Positions 16,001 to 24,522 of a stretch of DNA of 32,284 bases are shown in pieces. Below the pieces are notes generated by a model. The model ran no database searches. It saw only the letters and a program-made list of their open reading frames with translations, and was not told where the DNA came from. The translations under genes were made by a program, and so were the position numbers. Position 1 is the first letter of the stretch, and the number at the start of each line of letters is the position of its first letter. The stretch is from Bacteroidia bacterium (GTDB taxonomy: Bacteria > Bacteroidota > Bacteroidia > B-17B0 > Aurantibacillaceae), in contig JALHPG010000028.1 in NCBI GenBank assembly GCA_022842625.1, positions 1 to 32,284 on the forward strand. The letters run 5' to 3'.

Positions 16001-17553
16001 TCTTCCACTTTATCTTTAATATCTCGTTGCAATAAAAATTGCGAAAGCATATTTCCCGATTTATCATCTGCAAAAGAAAGTAACTGATCGTTTACCACTG
16101 CCATTGAAAGGTTTGCAGGCATTGGTAAACCACGCTCATCTTTCACGAACAAAGTCATTTTTACTTTTTCTCTTGGTAAGTATTTGTCCTTATCCGTTTC
16201 AACAGAAATACTTAATTGTTTGTCTTTATTTACAAAAACTAATCTTTCTGCGCGTGGAATAGAATGCGAATCGAATAACGTGATCTGTGAAACACCGATA
16301 GGAAAATTACTAGTAGGAAAAGTAATTTTATTACTTCCCTTTTTAGCATTTATAACAGTTGAATAAAACGATTTACCTCTTACCTGAGCTATTAAAGACA
16401 ACTCCTCATTTTCGGTTGAATTAATATTAACGGTTACCTCTTCTTCTTTAGAATTATCAATGCTAAAAGCATATCCACGCTTTAAAGCTTCAGGCAACTT
16501 AAATGTTTCGGTAATACCTTCTGGCTTTGTGATCTTTACTGTATATTTTTCCTTAAGAAGGGGATTAAATTTAAATGCACCCATTCCCTGGTGAAAGCTG
16601 CTGAATGTTGTTACTGCAACGCCCTTTTCATCCAACACTACCCCTTCAATATCGGCAGGTTTACCAAATTCGTTTAGAGCGCGAAAAGCAACTGTGTTAT
16701 CAAAACCTGAAAGCAGATCGCCTCCTTCAGGAAAAGCAGTAAAATCAATATGATTCAAAATAATTGGAATAGAACGAGAAACACTTTCTGTACTTCCATT
16801 ATAATCAATTAACACATTTAATAATCCATCGCTGCTTTCTAATTTAGAGGGCAAATTAAATTTAATATACTTTACACCTTCTTCATCGGTAACTTCGGCT
16901 TTTTCAAGTAATTTTTTGCCGTCTAAATTTGCAACAAATTTTATTTTATAATCAGATAATGGTTTGTTTTCATTTGTATTTAATTCAAGTTTTGCAATCA
17001 CTTGGTCTCCGGCACCAAAGGCTTTTTTCTCAAAATTTAATTTCATTTTTAAATTAGGAAGGATAACGTCTTGCACCTGAAGATCTCTTTCGAATGAATT
17101 TTCTTCACCTTCATTTTTCATCCAATTGGTATAGGCACGAATTTTATACATTCCACCTAGCGCTTCATTATCTAAAGAGAAATCCCCTGCGGCTTTTCCA
17201 TTCTTTGAAATGATGGTCAATTTTTTTTCAACGCCACCTTTTGGATTTAATAATTCAACATAAACGATATCGCTTTTATGTGAGGGTTTTAAAGTTTGTC
17301 CGTCACGAACATAAGCGCTAAACCAAATACTTTCGCCCGGTTCGTAAAAAGGCTTATCAAAATGTAAATACACCCTATCTTCAGGCAATGCATCGTTATA
17401 CTTAGTTAATTTCTTTTTTATCATGGTAATAATTTCATTATCCATGGCTAGTTTATACACGCTTGTTGGCGTCATCCAAGCAGCAAGCGACAAGGTTACT
17501 AAGCCTATGGCCGCAATGCGAGTTGTTTTTGAGGTGATCGATCTGATATTCAT
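13075..17553 (-). CDS. Alpha-2-macroglobulin family protein with thioester motif
   Basis: 1492 residues with a signal-like N-terminus (hydrophobic 12-27). Macroglobulin domains follow: DRVYLHFDKPFYEPGESIWFSAYV is the classic opening of MG2. A carboxypeptidase-regulatory-like beta sandwich lies at about 560-635. A low-complexity, charged stretch fills about 635-795 where eukaryotic members have the bait region. The A2M domain (RTDFRNTIYWNPNIEVGY, from about 796) is followed by the thioester domain with GGCFEQTS: Cys1016 and Gln1019 form the reactive bond. A receptor-binding-like beta sandwich ends the protein. Known relatives trap proteases by covalent capture after bait cleavage. No pbpC-like partner, often found beside the enterobacterial form, is in the window. 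Lacks a lipobox, so it is probably periplasmic or released. Confidence 0.93.
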   Translation of the reverse strand: MNIRSITSKTTRIAAIGLVTLSLAAWMTPTSVYKLAMDNEIITMIKKKLTKYNDALPEDRVYLHFDKPFYEPGESIWFSAYVRDGQTLKPSHKSDIVYVELLNPKGGVEKKLTIISKNGKAAGDFSLDNEALGGMYKIRAYTNWMKNEGEENSFERDLQVQDVILPNLKMKLNFEKKAFGAGDQVIAKLELNTNENKPLSDYKIKFVANLDGKKLLEKAEVTDEEGVKYIKFNLPSKLESSDGLLNVLIDYNGSTESVSRSIPIILNHIDFTAFPEGGDLLSGFDNTVAFRALNEFGKPADIEGVVLDEKGVAVTTFSSFHQGMGAFKFNPLLKEKYTVKITKPEGITETFKLPEALKRGYAFSIDNSKEEEVTVNINSTENEELSLIAQVRGKSFYSTVINAKKGSNKITFPTSNFPIGVSQITLFDSHSIPRAERLVFVNKDKQLSISVETDKDKYLPREKVKMTLFVKDERGLPMPANLSMAVVNDQLLSFADDKSGNMLSQFLLQRDIKDKVEEPAFYFDEKEKKSDQALDYLLMTSGWRRFTWEKLIENELPVANYKEERAIIAGKVLDAYTGKVIANSVVKINNGLEYAGDWEGKFFVKNIDLSSTQTLTFKAPGYSDQAQYIQTYNQDMVVYLYPYQNYNNNYNNKRHPSSKSSRSKSGMGLNNVPQMAPMEEMAPMGGAVDMVRAENNFAGPVDFKNLKKDAAPKAKALNKNAEQKRDDDAKVMKDEVVMKSLDMEGEKMIASEVEDMREEKFARRSRVNQQMANNANLVQYHRARQFAAPVYKADENVESRTDFRNTIYWNPNIEVGYSGKKTIEFFTSDDITSFRTTVEGVGTDGTIGRAEKNFFSQLPFAMTTKIPVEVATEDIVSIPLTLKNNTNKPLGGLLAISAPAALQAVVSTPSIQTIMPGQAKTIYLDYKVLDKIGYGEFTIGFKACGLGDAFTQKIKIASKGFPVSTSFSGQDVEKEFSFTMNKVVNGSAKAIFTAYPSVVNDLMKGVEGILREPGGCFEQTSMSAYPNAMVLDYLKATESKDDKTLAYAGTLLDRGYKRLVTFETKEKGYEWFGASPGHEGLTAFGLMEFVDMKKAGGDVDQKMIDRTAEWIMKHKDGKGGFSRNTNAYHDFGRISEDVMNAYIVYAVAEAGYTDVKSEFNASCKKALETKDAYLLAMMANAAYSFKDTKKGDDLLNTLISLQAKDGSWTGSTHSITYSQGQSLTVETTAITIMAILKSGKNTLELNNAIQFLVGARSGYGVFSTTQGTVLALKALTEFAKASKKTTEDGTIELFVDGKKVRTRSYKAGDKGAIVLDSLEKFVVGDGKHTMKVKYIGVKTPLPYSVAVSWNTALPNSNKECAVDLKTKLAERSANVGETVRLTATVTNKKKEGIPSTMVLIGIPAGFSVQPWQLKEMQEKKVFDYYEISGNTIAIYYRGMAPSSVKEINLDLKAEMPGEYDAPASSAYLYYTNEYKTWSSTEKITIKKQASRI

Positions 17554-17766
17554 GGCAAATATGTTTTAGTTATTAAGTTTTATATTTAGATGAAGGACTT
17601 TTAAAAATTCCATAAATAATTATAAAAAAAACCGGAAACCCCGTTATTATTGACTTTAAGGCCTATTAAAACGACACTAGCGAACAATAAACTTGTTAAA
17701 ATTGAATTTCTAAAGAATATTATTAAATTCGAACCGGAATAATAACCTAATGCTTAATTAAAGGTC

Positions 17767-18156
17767 GTGAACCCTCCAAAAAAAATAACTACCAACAAGT
17801 ATGAAATTACCTTAATAGAAAAAGGTATTGTAGAAACTTATATGCTTCCTAATAGTATAATTGATGCGGCAGACATTCATGAAATGAAAAATTACAATCT
17901 TCAGTTATGCGAGAATACGCCATATGTCATGTTATTAACCTCAGGACATTTATCAGACACCACAAAAGAAGCAAGAGAATTAAGTGCGCGTAAAGATTTT
18001 AGCCAGCTAACTTTGGCAAGAGCGCTTTTAACCAATTCAATAGGACATAAAATTGTGGCCAACTTTTATTTAAGAGTAAATGTACCTCACGTTAAAACAA
18101 AACTATTCTCAGATAGGGAAAAGGCGCTAACATGGTTACGCACCTTTTTAAAATAA
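17767..18156 (+). CDS. DUF7793-like (STAS/SpoIIAA-like) protein
   Basis: 129 residues from a GTG start; the nearest upstream in-frame stop (TAA, 17755-17757) leaves no ATG, so GTG is forced. The protein has the alternating helix-strand pattern of small STAS-like proteins: EITLIEKGIVETYML, IDAADIHEMKNYNLQL, PYVMLLTSG, then LARALLTNSIGHKIVANFYLRV and a closing LFSDREKALTWLRTFL. That closing pattern (FYL...N-P, K-LFSDREKALxWL) matches Bacteroidota DUF7793 from memory. The fold often binds regulatory partners or lipids, but no ligand is known here. It is cytoplasmic (no signal) and stands alone, divergent from the macroglobulin gene with 213 bases between them. Confidence 0.75.
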   Translation: MNPPKKITTNKYEITLIEKGIVETYMLPNSIIDAADIHEMKNYNLQLCENTPYVMLLTSGHLSDTTKEARELSARKDFSQLTLARALLTNSIGHKIVANFYLRVNVPHVKTKLFSDREKALTWLRTFLK

Positions 18157-18167
18157 ATTTTTAAGAT

Positions 18168-18208
18168 CTTTACCTGTTTGTTTTTATTAGCTAAACAAAC
18201 AGGTAAAG
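18168..18208. terminator. Bidirectional hairpin between convergent genes
   Basis: Perfect 16-bp stem (18168-18183 with 18193-18208) and 9-base loop, placed between the stops at 18156 and 18234. It lacks a U-run directly after the stem on either strand, so it may act as an RNA end-protecting hairpin or terminate inefficiently. Confidence 0.55.
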
Positions 18209-18233
18209 CAATTCAATTTGTAAAAATAAAACG

Positions 18234-21200
18234 CTACTTAATGTTTTTAGGGTTTTTTATCTCAGGGTTCTTAGGCAAATGCTTTACTTCAGCTTTTTTA
18301 AACTCTGCTTTTTGTTTAGCAAAGTCTGCAACCAGATCATCAATTGCCCCTAATTGCATATCATTTGGTTTTGTTTCCATTCCGCAAAATGAACCATATA
18401 ATTTTGATACTTTTTCACGCAGGCGTTCTTCATCTGCAAAAATGGAAGTTTTGGTTGTCGCCATTAATTCCGCTTTTACTTTTTGCAGATCGTTATAAAA
18501 TGCTTGAGCATTTTTATTTTTCTTATAAGCAACGGTATCTTTTTTTAATTGAGTTTGATACAGATTGATAGTATCAATTACATTATTCAAATTAACATAT
18601 ATGTTTTTTAATTCAGTTGCTTTATCATATACTAATTTTCTATCGCTTTCATTCATGTCTTTATTCTCCGAATCATGAATACAGTTAATCACTCCCTCGT
18701 AATCTTTATCCTTAACCTTTATTTTAATCTTGTATTTACCGGGTAATACCATTGGTGCGGTAAATCCGGCTCCATCCATTTTAGTGCTTCCGGCAGCAAC
18801 TTTGGGTGGTGTTTCGCGTAAATTCCAACTAATTTGATTTAAACCTTTTCTAATGGTTCCCGGTAAAGTTTGAATCAGTTTATTATTAACATCATAAATT
18901 TCAATTTCAATTTTACCGGAATTAAGACGTTGTTTTAAATAATAACTTATTGAAGGATGATCGGATGGATTTCCGGTTGCCCAGCCACCTGAGGTTTCAG
19001 GTCCGCCCCAACCAAATTTTCCATTATTTAAAACCATGTCTTCAATTGGGAATAAATAAAAATCCTGGTCCAAAATTTCTTTGGTTAAATTGCGCATTGC
19101 TCTAATATCATCAACAATAAAAATTCCTCTTCCATGAGTTCCAACTATCAGATCATGTGTTTTAGGGTGAATTTGAAGATCACGCACTAAGGCATATTCG
19201 GGAATATTATTTTTCATTCGAAACCAATTTTCTCCGCCATCAAGAGATGCAAATAATCCCATTTCTGTTCCTAAAAACAATAAGTTTTTATTAATTGGAT
19301 CTTCTTTTATTTTATGAGCAAAGCCGGTAAAGTCTGCGCTATTTAAACGCTTCCATGTTTTTCCCATGTCTTCACTTTTTGCAAGGTATGTGTTAAAATC
19401 GCCGTACATATGATTTTCGAAAGTTGCGTACACTTTGTTCTTATCAAATTGTGAAGGTTGAATGCTACTAACCCATGCTTGCGATGCAATACCACATTTT
19501 GCAACATTAGCAGAAACATTTGTCCATGTTGTTCCACCATCCGTTGTGTATTGAATATTACCATCATCCGTACCGATCCAAATAATATTTTCGTCTAATG
19601 GTGATTCTGAAATTGTAAAGATCGTACAATGATTTTCTGCCGAGGTATTATCTGCGCTTAAACCGCCACTTTCTTCTTGTTGTTGTTTCTTTTTATCATT
19701 GGTGGTTAGATCATTTGAGATACGTTTCCAGTTCCTGCCTTGGTCGGTTGATTTATATAAATATTGGGCTCCAACATATAAATTTTTAGGGTTTTTATTC
19801 CCTATCGTTAATGGTGTATTCCAATTCCATCTTAATTTTTCTTCTTTAGCTGTTTTTTGAGGTTGAATAAATTCAGATTTCATTGTATTTAAATCAGCTC
19901 TAAACATATTACCACCTTGATATTCTGAATAAACAGTTTTTCCATCTACATCTGCAATGGTCCAAAAACCATCACCACCACCTACTCTATCCCAATTACT
20001 ATTACCAATACCACCGGGCGCTGCACTTGGAGCCATCCAACTACCGTTGTCTTGTAAACCACCATAGATATTATATGGCTCTCTTAGATCATAAGCAACG
20101 TGGTAAAATTGACCAACCGGCAAGCCGTGATTAAATTGCCAAGTAACCCCCTTATCAACACTCATATAAACACCACCATCTGTTCCCAGATACATTATGT
20201 TTGTATTAGAAGGATTGATCCATAAGGCATGCATATCACTATGCACCCAACCACCATCGCCACTTGCTTCGCTAAAAGAATAACCTCCATCGCTACTGTA
20301 TGCAAATGAAAAAGCAGGACGATAAACGCGTTTAGGATCTTTTGGATCAAAAACAATGGTGCTAAAATAAAAAGGACGAGCTGTAACATTTAAAGTTGCG
20401 CTTTGACTCTTCCAGGTTTCGCCGCCATCAGAAGAAATGTATAAACCGGTTTTATTACTTTCTACAATTGCCAACATTTGTTTTGGATCACTTGGCGATA
20501 GAGTCATTGCTATTCTACCAAATGGCTTAGGAGGCAAACCGTTTTTTATTTCTTTAAAGGTTTTTCCGCCATCAGTACTTTTATATAATCCACTTGAATT
20601 ACCTCCGGAATTAAAACTATACGGCTGTCTTCTGAATTGCCACATTGAAATAAACATGATGTTTGGATTTGAAGGATCAATTAAAAGATCGGCACATCCA
20701 GTATTCTCATCCAAATAAAATATTTTTTCCCAAGTTTCGCCACCATTAATAGATTTATATAAACCTCTGTGTTTACTCTTACTCCATAACGCGCCGGGTA
20801 CTGCCGCAAAAACGACTTCAGGATTTTGAGGATGAATAACAATTTTAGAAATATGTTCGGTACTATCTAACCCAATTTTTTTCCAGTTGCTTCCGGCATC
20901 GGTAGATTTATACATTCCGTTACCATATGAAACAGAATTACGCATGTTACTTTCTCCCGTTCCAACATAAATAATGGCAGGATCTTTTTGATTAATGGCT
21001 ATTGCACCAATAGATTGACAATATTTATCAAAAATAGATTTGTAGGAAGCGCCTGCATTGGTTGATTTCCAAATACCACCACCTGCGGTACCAACATAAA
21101 TGGTTTTTCCATCGTCCTTATTAACCCCTTCAATGGCAGAAATACGTCCGCTCATTGTCCCGGGTCCAAATTGTCGTGCTTCGAGAACACCAATCATACC

Positions 21201-21272
21201 GGAATTAATTGTGTTTTGTGAAACAGACAATAAACTACTGCTAAGTATCGCTACTACAAAAAATCTTTTCAT
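18234..21272 (-). CDS. Exported Asp-box (BNR/VPS10-like) repeat protein
   Basis: 1012 residues with a signal peptide (cleaved near SVSQ). At least eleven Asp-box motifs S-x-[DN]-x-G-x-x-[WFY] run from about 70 to 680, for example KSTDAGSNW, KSTDGGKTF, SSDGGETW, SVDKGVTW, TTDGGTTW and SLDGGENW; these mark a beta-propeller like those of sortilin/VPS10 and sialidase-like proteins. After GTHGRGIFIVDD (about 715) comes an FlgD-like beta-sandwich (IEIEIYDVNNKLIQTL) and a helical C-terminal part near 880-1012. No T9SS sorting tail is visible. The gene lies 29 bases after the LolA-like gene and is likely cotranscribed. NCBI often labels such proteins glycosyl hydrolases, but I see no catalytic residues, so binding or scaffolding is as likely. 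Confidence 0.9.
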   Translation of the reverse strand: MKRFFVVAILSSSLLSVSQNTINSGMIGVLEARQFGPGTMSGRISAIEGVNKDDGKTIYVGTAGGGIWKSTNAGASYKSIFDKYCQSIGAIAINQKDPAIIYVGTGESNMRNSVSYGNGMYKSTDAGSNWKKIGLDSTEHISKIVIHPQNPEVVFAAVPGALWSKSKHRGLYKSINGGETWEKIFYLDENTGCADLLIDPSNPNIMFISMWQFRRQPYSFNSGGNSSGLYKSTDGGKTFKEIKNGLPPKPFGRIAMTLSPSDPKQMLAIVESNKTGLYISSDGGETWKSQSATLNVTARPFYFSTIVFDPKDPKRVYRPAFSFAYSSDGGYSFSEASGDGGWVHSDMHALWINPSNTNIMYLGTDGGVYMSVDKGVTWQFNHGLPVGQFYHVAYDLREPYNIYGGLQDNGSWMAPSAAPGGIGNSNWDRVGGGDGFWTIADVDGKTVYSEYQGGNMFRADLNTMKSEFIQPQKTAKEEKLRWNWNTPLTIGNKNPKNLYVGAQYLYKSTDQGRNWKRISNDLTTNDKKKQQQEESGGLSADNTSAENHCTIFTISESPLDENIIWIGTDDGNIQYTTDGGTTWTNVSANVAKCGIASQAWVSSIQPSQFDKNKVYATFENHMYGDFNTYLAKSEDMGKTWKRLNSADFTGFAHKIKEDPINKNLLFLGTEMGLFASLDGGENWFRMKNNIPEYALVRDLQIHPKTHDLIVGTHGRGIFIVDDIRAMRNLTKEILDQDFYLFPIEDMVLNNGKFGWGGPETSGGWATGNPSDHPSISYYLKQRLNSGKIEIEIYDVNNKLIQTLPGTIRKGLNQISWNLRETPPKVAAGSTKMDGAGFTAPMVLPGKYKIKIKVKDKDYEGVINCIHDSENKDMNESDRKLVYDKATELKNIYVNLNNVIDTINLYQTQLKKDTVAYKKNKNAQAFYNDLQKVKAELMATTKTSIFADEERLREKVSKLYGSFCGMETKPNDMQLGAIDDLVADFAKQKAEFKKAEVKHLPKNPEIKNPKNIK

Positions 21273-21301
21273 AAAATGATTAATTAAAAATTGTAAAAAA
21301 A

Positions 21302-22012
21302 TTATTGAGGTAATTTAAACTCTTTTTCGTCGATTACAGGGTTTATTTCAACTTTAGAATATTCTGCATCTCCCCAACCACCGCCAATAGTCATTGGATA
21401 AAGAATACCCTCAGGTAATTTTTTATAATTACTAAATAGAGTTGAATTTTCCATTTCTTTACCGTCTGCTTTTATTTTGTTGGTTTGTTTGATTGTTAAA
21501 TATGATGAGGCATCTAAAAAATACGTTGTTTCTTCTCCGTTCTTATCGGTCATTTTAAATTTAAAACATTCTGTCCCATCCATATCATCCTTACCTAAAT
21601 ATTCTAACTTAGCGCCAAGTTCTTTATAGGTTAAAAATTTATCTTGAAGATAAAGATCATCCTGAGAATTTTTTACATCATCTGCGGTCATTGGCTCGGG
21701 TTTTGTTTGCCCCTGAAAAGGCATGAACGACCAACCTTCTTTTTCTGTAATAATAGAATAACCCTCCATTCCCATAAGCGAAATATTTTGTCTCATGGCT
21801 TTTTTATCCACTTGAATAAATGTCATTTTTATTTCTGCTCCTTGTGCTTTCATGGTAGCTTCAGATCGGATAGATTTTACTTTACTCCAATTATCTTTTC
21901 CTCCAATAGCCTCAATGTGCTTTGAAATGATCTCTTCTTGTTTTTGAGCAAAAGAGCTAGCACTTGTTACAACAAATGCAACTACCGAAAGAACCTTAAA
22001 AATATTTTTCAT
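21302..22012 (-). CDS. LolA-like outer-membrane lipoprotein-sorting protein fold
   Basis: 236 residues with a signal peptide ending SSFAQ. The opening helix and motif (IISKHIEAIGGKDNWSKVKSIRSEATM) and the chain of antiparallel strands (IKMTFIQVDKKAMRQNISLMG, GWSFMPFQG, CFKFKMTDKNGEETTYFLD) are those of the LolA/LolB-like superfamily in Bacteroidota. These are periplasmic half-barrel folds that bind acyl chains; members outside true LolA have no confirmed cargo. This protein lacks a lipobox. It heads a two-gene unit with the Asp-box protein, separated by 29 bases, which suggests a joint role at the envelope. A TTTG-N18-TAATTTTA promoter precedes it. Confidence 0.82.
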   Translation of the reverse strand: MKNIFKVLSVVAFVVTSASSFAQKQEEIISKHIEAIGGKDNWSKVKSIRSEATMKAQGAEIKMTFIQVDKKAMRQNISLMGMEGYSIITEKEGWSFMPFQGQTKPEPMTADDVKNSQDDLYLQDKFLTYKELGAKLEYLGKDDMDGTECFKFKMTDKNGEETTYFLDASSYLTIKQTNKIKADGKEMENSTLFSNYKKLPEGILYPMTIGGGWGDAEYSKVEINPVIDEKEFKLPQ

Positions 22013-22034
22013 TTTATATAGTTTTTAATTTTTA

Positions 22035-22064
22035 TAAAATTAATACAATTATTAAATATTCAAA
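22035..22064 (-). promoter_or_regulatory. Promoter for the LolA-like/Asp-box operon
   Basis: On the minus strand TTTG (22061-22064) and TAATTTTA (22035-22042) are 18 bases apart, a near-consensus Bacteroidota -33/-7 pair (last base A instead of G), 22 bases before the ATG at 22012. Confidence 0.5.
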
Positions 22065-22186
22065 TAACGCCAAAAGGGGGATTTATGATATTTTGTATTT
22101 AAAAACGGGCACAAAATGTTGTAAGGCTGCCAAACATTATGAATGGCTAAATTAGAACTACAGAACCATTAGATATTTATCTAAAC

Positions 22187-22220
22187 AAAAAAAAGCACAA
22201 ATAAATTTGTGCTTTTTTTT
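22187..22220 (-). terminator. Terminator of obg
   Basis: Perfect 16-bp palindrome with a two-base spacer (22187-22202 and 22205-22220); eight A and eight T residues flank the GCACAAAT/ATTTGTGC core. It is 14 bases past the obg stop. Confidence 0.9.
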
Positions 22221-22234
22221 AATCGAAACTTATA

Positions 22235-23242
22235 TTAAGAATTTAATTGCTCCCAAAGCATATCTTTTAATTGCATTAGATTTTTTTGACTTGCAGATGA
22301 AAAGAAAATAAACGGAACTTTATTTTTTCCGGTTAAGCGTTTTTTCAGATCGGCAGTCATTTCCTTTTCTAATTCTTCATCTAACATATCTGCCTTACTA
22401 ATAGCCAAAATTCTTTTTTTAGTAAGGAGTTCGGGATTATATTTTTTTAATTCGTTCAATAAAATTTTATACTCCTTTACTATATCACTGCTATCGCAGC
22501 TTACTAAAAACAGCAGAGAGGAGTTTCGTTCAATATGTCTTAAAAAGCGTAATCCAAGTCCTTTACCTTCATGTGCTCCTTCAATAATTCCCGGAATATC
22601 GGCCATTACAAAGCTTTTATAATCGCGATAATTCACAATTCCTAAATTAGGAACAAGTGTAGTAAAAGGATAATTGGCTATTTCGGGTTTTGCGGCACTC
22701 ACAACTGAAAGCAGGGTAGATTTACCTGCATTTGGAAATCCAACCAAACCAACATCCGCCAAAACTTTTAATTCTAATATTTTCCACTCAGATTTTCCGT
22801 TTTCGCCGGGCTGGGCATATTGCGGATTTTGCTGAACACTGTTTTTAAAGTTGGCGTTACCCATACCTCCTCGCCCACCGTGCACCAAAATTATTTCCTG
22901 TCCGTCTTCTGTAATTTCGCATTCTATCTCTCCGGTTTCTTCGTCACGAGCAATGGTACCAAGAGGAACATCTAAGTATTCATCTTCTCCTTCTTTACCC
23001 GACTTGTTTCCGCTCGATCCGTTAATACCGCCTTCGGCAATAATGTGTTTTCTGTATTTTAGGTGAATTAATGTCCACAATTGTTTATTGCCACGTAATA
23101 TTATGTGTCCTCCTCGGCCACCATTACCGCCATCGGGGCCCCCGAAGGCAGTTAATTTATCGCGGTGAAAATGCACAGAACCTGCGCCGCCTTTACCGCT
23201 GCGGCAACAAACTTTTACGAAATCAACAAAATTAGTATCCAT
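22235..23242 (-). CDS. obg: GTPase Obg (CgtA)
   Basis: 335 residues, normal for the short Obg form without a C-terminal extension. The glycine-rich Obg fold (about 1-158) has the repeated [12 protein letters not shown] and [11 protein letters not shown] patterns; the G domain has G1 GFPNAGKS (168-175), G3 [16 protein letters not shown] and G4 ISKAD (Ser where Asn is usual). Obg binds the large ribosomal subunit, couples GTP state to ribosome maturation and stress signalling, and is normally essential. It follows adk after a 64-base gap containing a terminator, so it is the next unit of the hpt-adk-obg cluster, with possible read-through. Confidence 0.97.
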   Translation of the reverse strand: MDTNFVDFVKVCCRSGKGGAGSVHFHRDKLTAFGGPDGGNGGRGGHIILRGNKQLWTLIHLKYRKHIIAEGGINGSSGNKSGKEGEDEYLDVPLGTIARDEETGEIECEITEDGQEIILVHGGRGGMGNANFKNSVQQNPQYAQPGENGKSEWKILELKVLADVGLVGFPNAGKSTLLSVVSAAKPEIANYPFTTLVPNLGIVNYRDYKSFVMADIPGIIEGAHEGKGLGLRFLRHIERNSSLLFLVSCDSSDIVKEYKILLNELKKYNPELLTKKRILAISKADMLDEELEKEMTADLKKRLTGKNKVPFIFFSSASQKNLMQLKDMLWEQLNS

Positions 23243-23260
23243 CTTCTCTTTCTACAAATA

Positions 23261-23290
23261 AAAAAGCCTAACGCAAAACACATTAGGCCT
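23261..23290 (-). terminator. Terminator between adk and obg
   Basis: On the minus strand GCCTAA (complement of 23283-23288) pairs with TTAGGC (complement of 23266-23271) and is followed by a T-run. It separates adk from obg on the transcribed strand. Confidence 0.7.
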
Positions 23291-23306
23291 TAATACGCTT
23301 TTATTT

Positions 23307-24488
23307 TTATTTTCTTTTATTAGTCTTTTTTACTTTTGACTTAGCAATAACTTTTTTTACTGCTTTTTTAGCAACTTTTTTTATAGTTTTTTTAATCGGC
23401 TTTTTTGCAACTACTTTTTTAGCAGTTACTTTTTTTACCGCCTTTTTTGCTTTAACCACAATTTTTTTCTTTGCAACTTTTTTAACTAACTTCTTAGCTT
23501 TTACAGGAGCTTTTTTTATGGTTTTTTTTACGGCCTTTTTAACCGGCTTTTTCGCAACTGGTTTCTTTGCAGCAGGTTTCTTCGCAACAGCTTTTTTAAC
23601 AGGCTTTGCTTTTTTAACCACTTTTTTCTTTGCAGCCACCGGCGCTTTTTTAACCACCTTTTTAGCAACAGGTTTTACTACTGCTTTTTTTGCAGCTACA
23701 GCTTTAACCGGAACACTTTGTTTTTTAGCCTTTGCAATTTGTTTTAAATTTTCTTTTTCCTCTTCCGCTTCTTCTGCTTCTATTCTTTTTATCGCATCAA
23801 TTTCTAATAATAATTCCGGAGCTATTTCATTAGCTACTTCAAAATCTTGAATGGTTAGATCTAAATGCTCAAGATCGCTTTCTAATGCAGTTAGGTCCAT
23901 TTCTGCATTTAAAAATGTTATGCGGTCAACTAATGATTTAAAGATCTCATCAATTGTACCTACTCCTTTTATTGAATGAAATTTACCTTGCTCACTATAA
24001 TACGTTTTTAGCGGTAAAGTTTTTGTATTGTATTCTAAAATACGGCGACGAATAATATCTTCGTTTCTATCATCAGCGCGACCGCTTAATTGTCCGCGAT
24101 TTAATAAGCGTTTTAGTAATTCGTCATCTTCAACCTCTAAAGCTAACATACCACTAATACCTGTGCCTTTTTTTTGTAAAAGGTCGTCTAATGCAATGGC
24201 TTGAGCTGTAGTTCTTGGAAAACCATCAAAAATAAAACCTTTTGCGTTTACGTTATCGTCAAGTTTAGCTTCGATCATACCAATAACGATATCATCACTT
24301 ACTAACTCACCTTTATCCATTATTTCTTTAGCTTTTTTTCCTAAAGAAGTTCCTCTTTCGATTTCGCTGCGCAAAATATCGCCCGTGCTTAAATGTACTA
24401 ATCCGTACTTACTAATTAAGTTTTCTGATTGCGTACCTTTTCCTGCTCCGGGAGGTCCAAATAATACAAGGTTTAACATTTTTTTCAT
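23307..24488 (-). CDS. adk: Adenylate kinase with lysine-rich histone H1-like C-terminal extension
   Basis: 393 residues, about twice the family length. Residues 1-192 are a complete short-lid adenylate kinase: P-loop GPPGAGKGT (11-19), HLSTGD (32-37), GFIFDGFPRT (84-93) and lid RGQLSGRADDRNEDIIRRR (131-149) without zinc cysteines. It interconverts ATP, AMP and ADP in the cytoplasm. Residues 193-250 are an acidic helical linker (EAEEAEEEKEN). Residues 251-393 hold 62 lysines in 143 positions, mostly KK or AKK/VKK/KKP units with Ala, Val and Pro, like histone H1-type or AlgP tails. No stop separates the parts, so it is one frame. The tail may bind nucleic acid or polyphosphate; this is inference. 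Met4 is an alternative start. It lies 34 bases after hpt. Confidence 0.95.
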   Translation of the reverse strand: MKKMLNLVLFGPPGAGKGTQSENLISKYGLVHLSTGDILRSEIERGTSLGKKAKEIMDKGELVSDDIVIGMIEAKLDDNVNAKGFIFDGFPRTTAQAIALDDLLQKKGTGISGMLALEVEDDELLKRLLNRGQLSGRADDRNEDIIRRRILEYNTKTLPLKTYYSEQGKFHSIKGVGTIDEIFKSLVDRITFLNAEMDLTALESDLEHLDLTIQDFEVANEIAPELLLEIDAIKRIEAEEAEEEKENLKQIAKAKKQSVPVKAVAAKKAVVKPVAKKVVKKAPVAAKKKVVKKAKPVKKAVAKKPAAKKPVAKKPVKKAVKKTIKKAPVKAKKLVKKVAKKKIVVKAKKAVKKVTAKKVVAKKPIKKTIKKVAKKAVKKVIAKSKVKKTNKRK

Positions 24489-24522
24489 GGTTATTTATTT
24501 TAAAAAATTAATGCTTTTTATT

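Noticed and set aside
23307-24488. Lysine tail of adk as an assembly chimera of two genes
   Set aside because: The frame is continuous, the linker is a plausible helix, and no second gene start or promoter is seen; composition alone is not evidence of a join.
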